Assembly: GCA_033297075.1 (NCBI GenBank)
Contig: MU858362.1
Span: 1-19,374, forward strand
Reading direction: 5' to 3'
Source: Rhypophila decipiens
Lineage: Eukaryota > Ascomycota > Sordariomycetes > Sordariales > Naviculisporaceae
Length of the DNA: 19,374 bases
In this document: one piece after another, positions 19,316-19,374 of the stretch
How positions within the stretch are numbered: position 1 is the first letter of the stretch
Layout of the letters: every line of letters begins with the position of its first letter
The notes under the pieces: generated by a model
Told to the model about the DNA's origin: nothing
What the model saw: only the letters and a program-made list of their open reading frames with translations
Database searches by the model: none
Made by a program: the position numbers and the translations under genes

Positions 19316-19374
19316 CTAACACCCACGAGTGCGACTGGTCGTGTTCTATAGAATGCTTTGCAGCATATAGCTGC

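Noticed and set aside
1..19374. CRISPR arrays, tRNA or rRNA genes, bacterial-type operators and ribosome binding sites
   Set aside because: Nothing matched on either strand: no regularly spaced identical repeats, no tRNA B-box-like GGTTCRANYCC with a matching A box, and the genes have fungal spliceosomal introns and TATA promoters.

Overview
The window is chromosomal DNA from a filamentous ascomycete (Pezizomycotina, most likely Sordariomycetes). The evidence is short introns of about 50-110 nt with GTRAGT-like donors, CTAAC/CTGAC-like branch sites and YAG acceptors; TATA boxes upstream of starts; and families typical of these fungi (NACHT NLR protein, small oligopeptide transporter, MreA-like FAD oxidase, highly reducing polyketide synthase). 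All functions come from reading translations by eye; no search was run.

Layout, left to right: (i) 148-1590, minus: a STAND/NLR protein with an N-terminal helical region and a NACHT ATPase, cut off just after the ATPase; a GC-rich palindrome lies beyond the cut. (ii) 2179-4930, plus: a five-exon OPT-family oligopeptide transporter with a probable nonsense codon, a one-base deletion and a Trp-to-TAG change, so apparently a pseudogene. (iii) 5727-6270, minus: a two-exon small secreted protein with eight cysteines, beginning at GTG where an ATG is expected. (iv) about 6505-7140: a diverged tandem repeat with a period of about 56 bp, next to the promoter of (iii). (v) 7699-8904, plus: an intronless wax-synthase-like membrane acyltransferase. 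(vi) 8905-10251: a long gene-free stretch. (vii) 10252-11283, plus: an uncharacterised protein with a (GAC)16-encoded Asp run, possibly of the tubby C-terminal-like fold. (viii) 11795-13843, plus: a secreted FAD-linked oxidase with three introns. (ix) 14512 to about 19250, minus: the 3' part of a highly reducing PKS (DH second half, C-methyltransferase, ER, KR, ACP), broken by a one-base deletion in the SAM-binding motif; KS, AT and the DH catalytic His are not in the window.

The PKS, the convergent FAD oxidase and perhaps the acyltransferase could belong to one secondary-metabolite cluster: chain assembly, oxidation, then acylation. The transporter and the NLR look like bystanders.

The most striking property of the window is the number of lesions. 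Four of the seven gene models (NLR, OPT, secreted protein, PKS) carry stops, frameshifts, truncation or a lost start, while their remaining codons look well conserved. Either this is a recently decaying accessory locus or the assembly has base errors; the sequence alone cannot separate the two. I found no convincing wholly new system.
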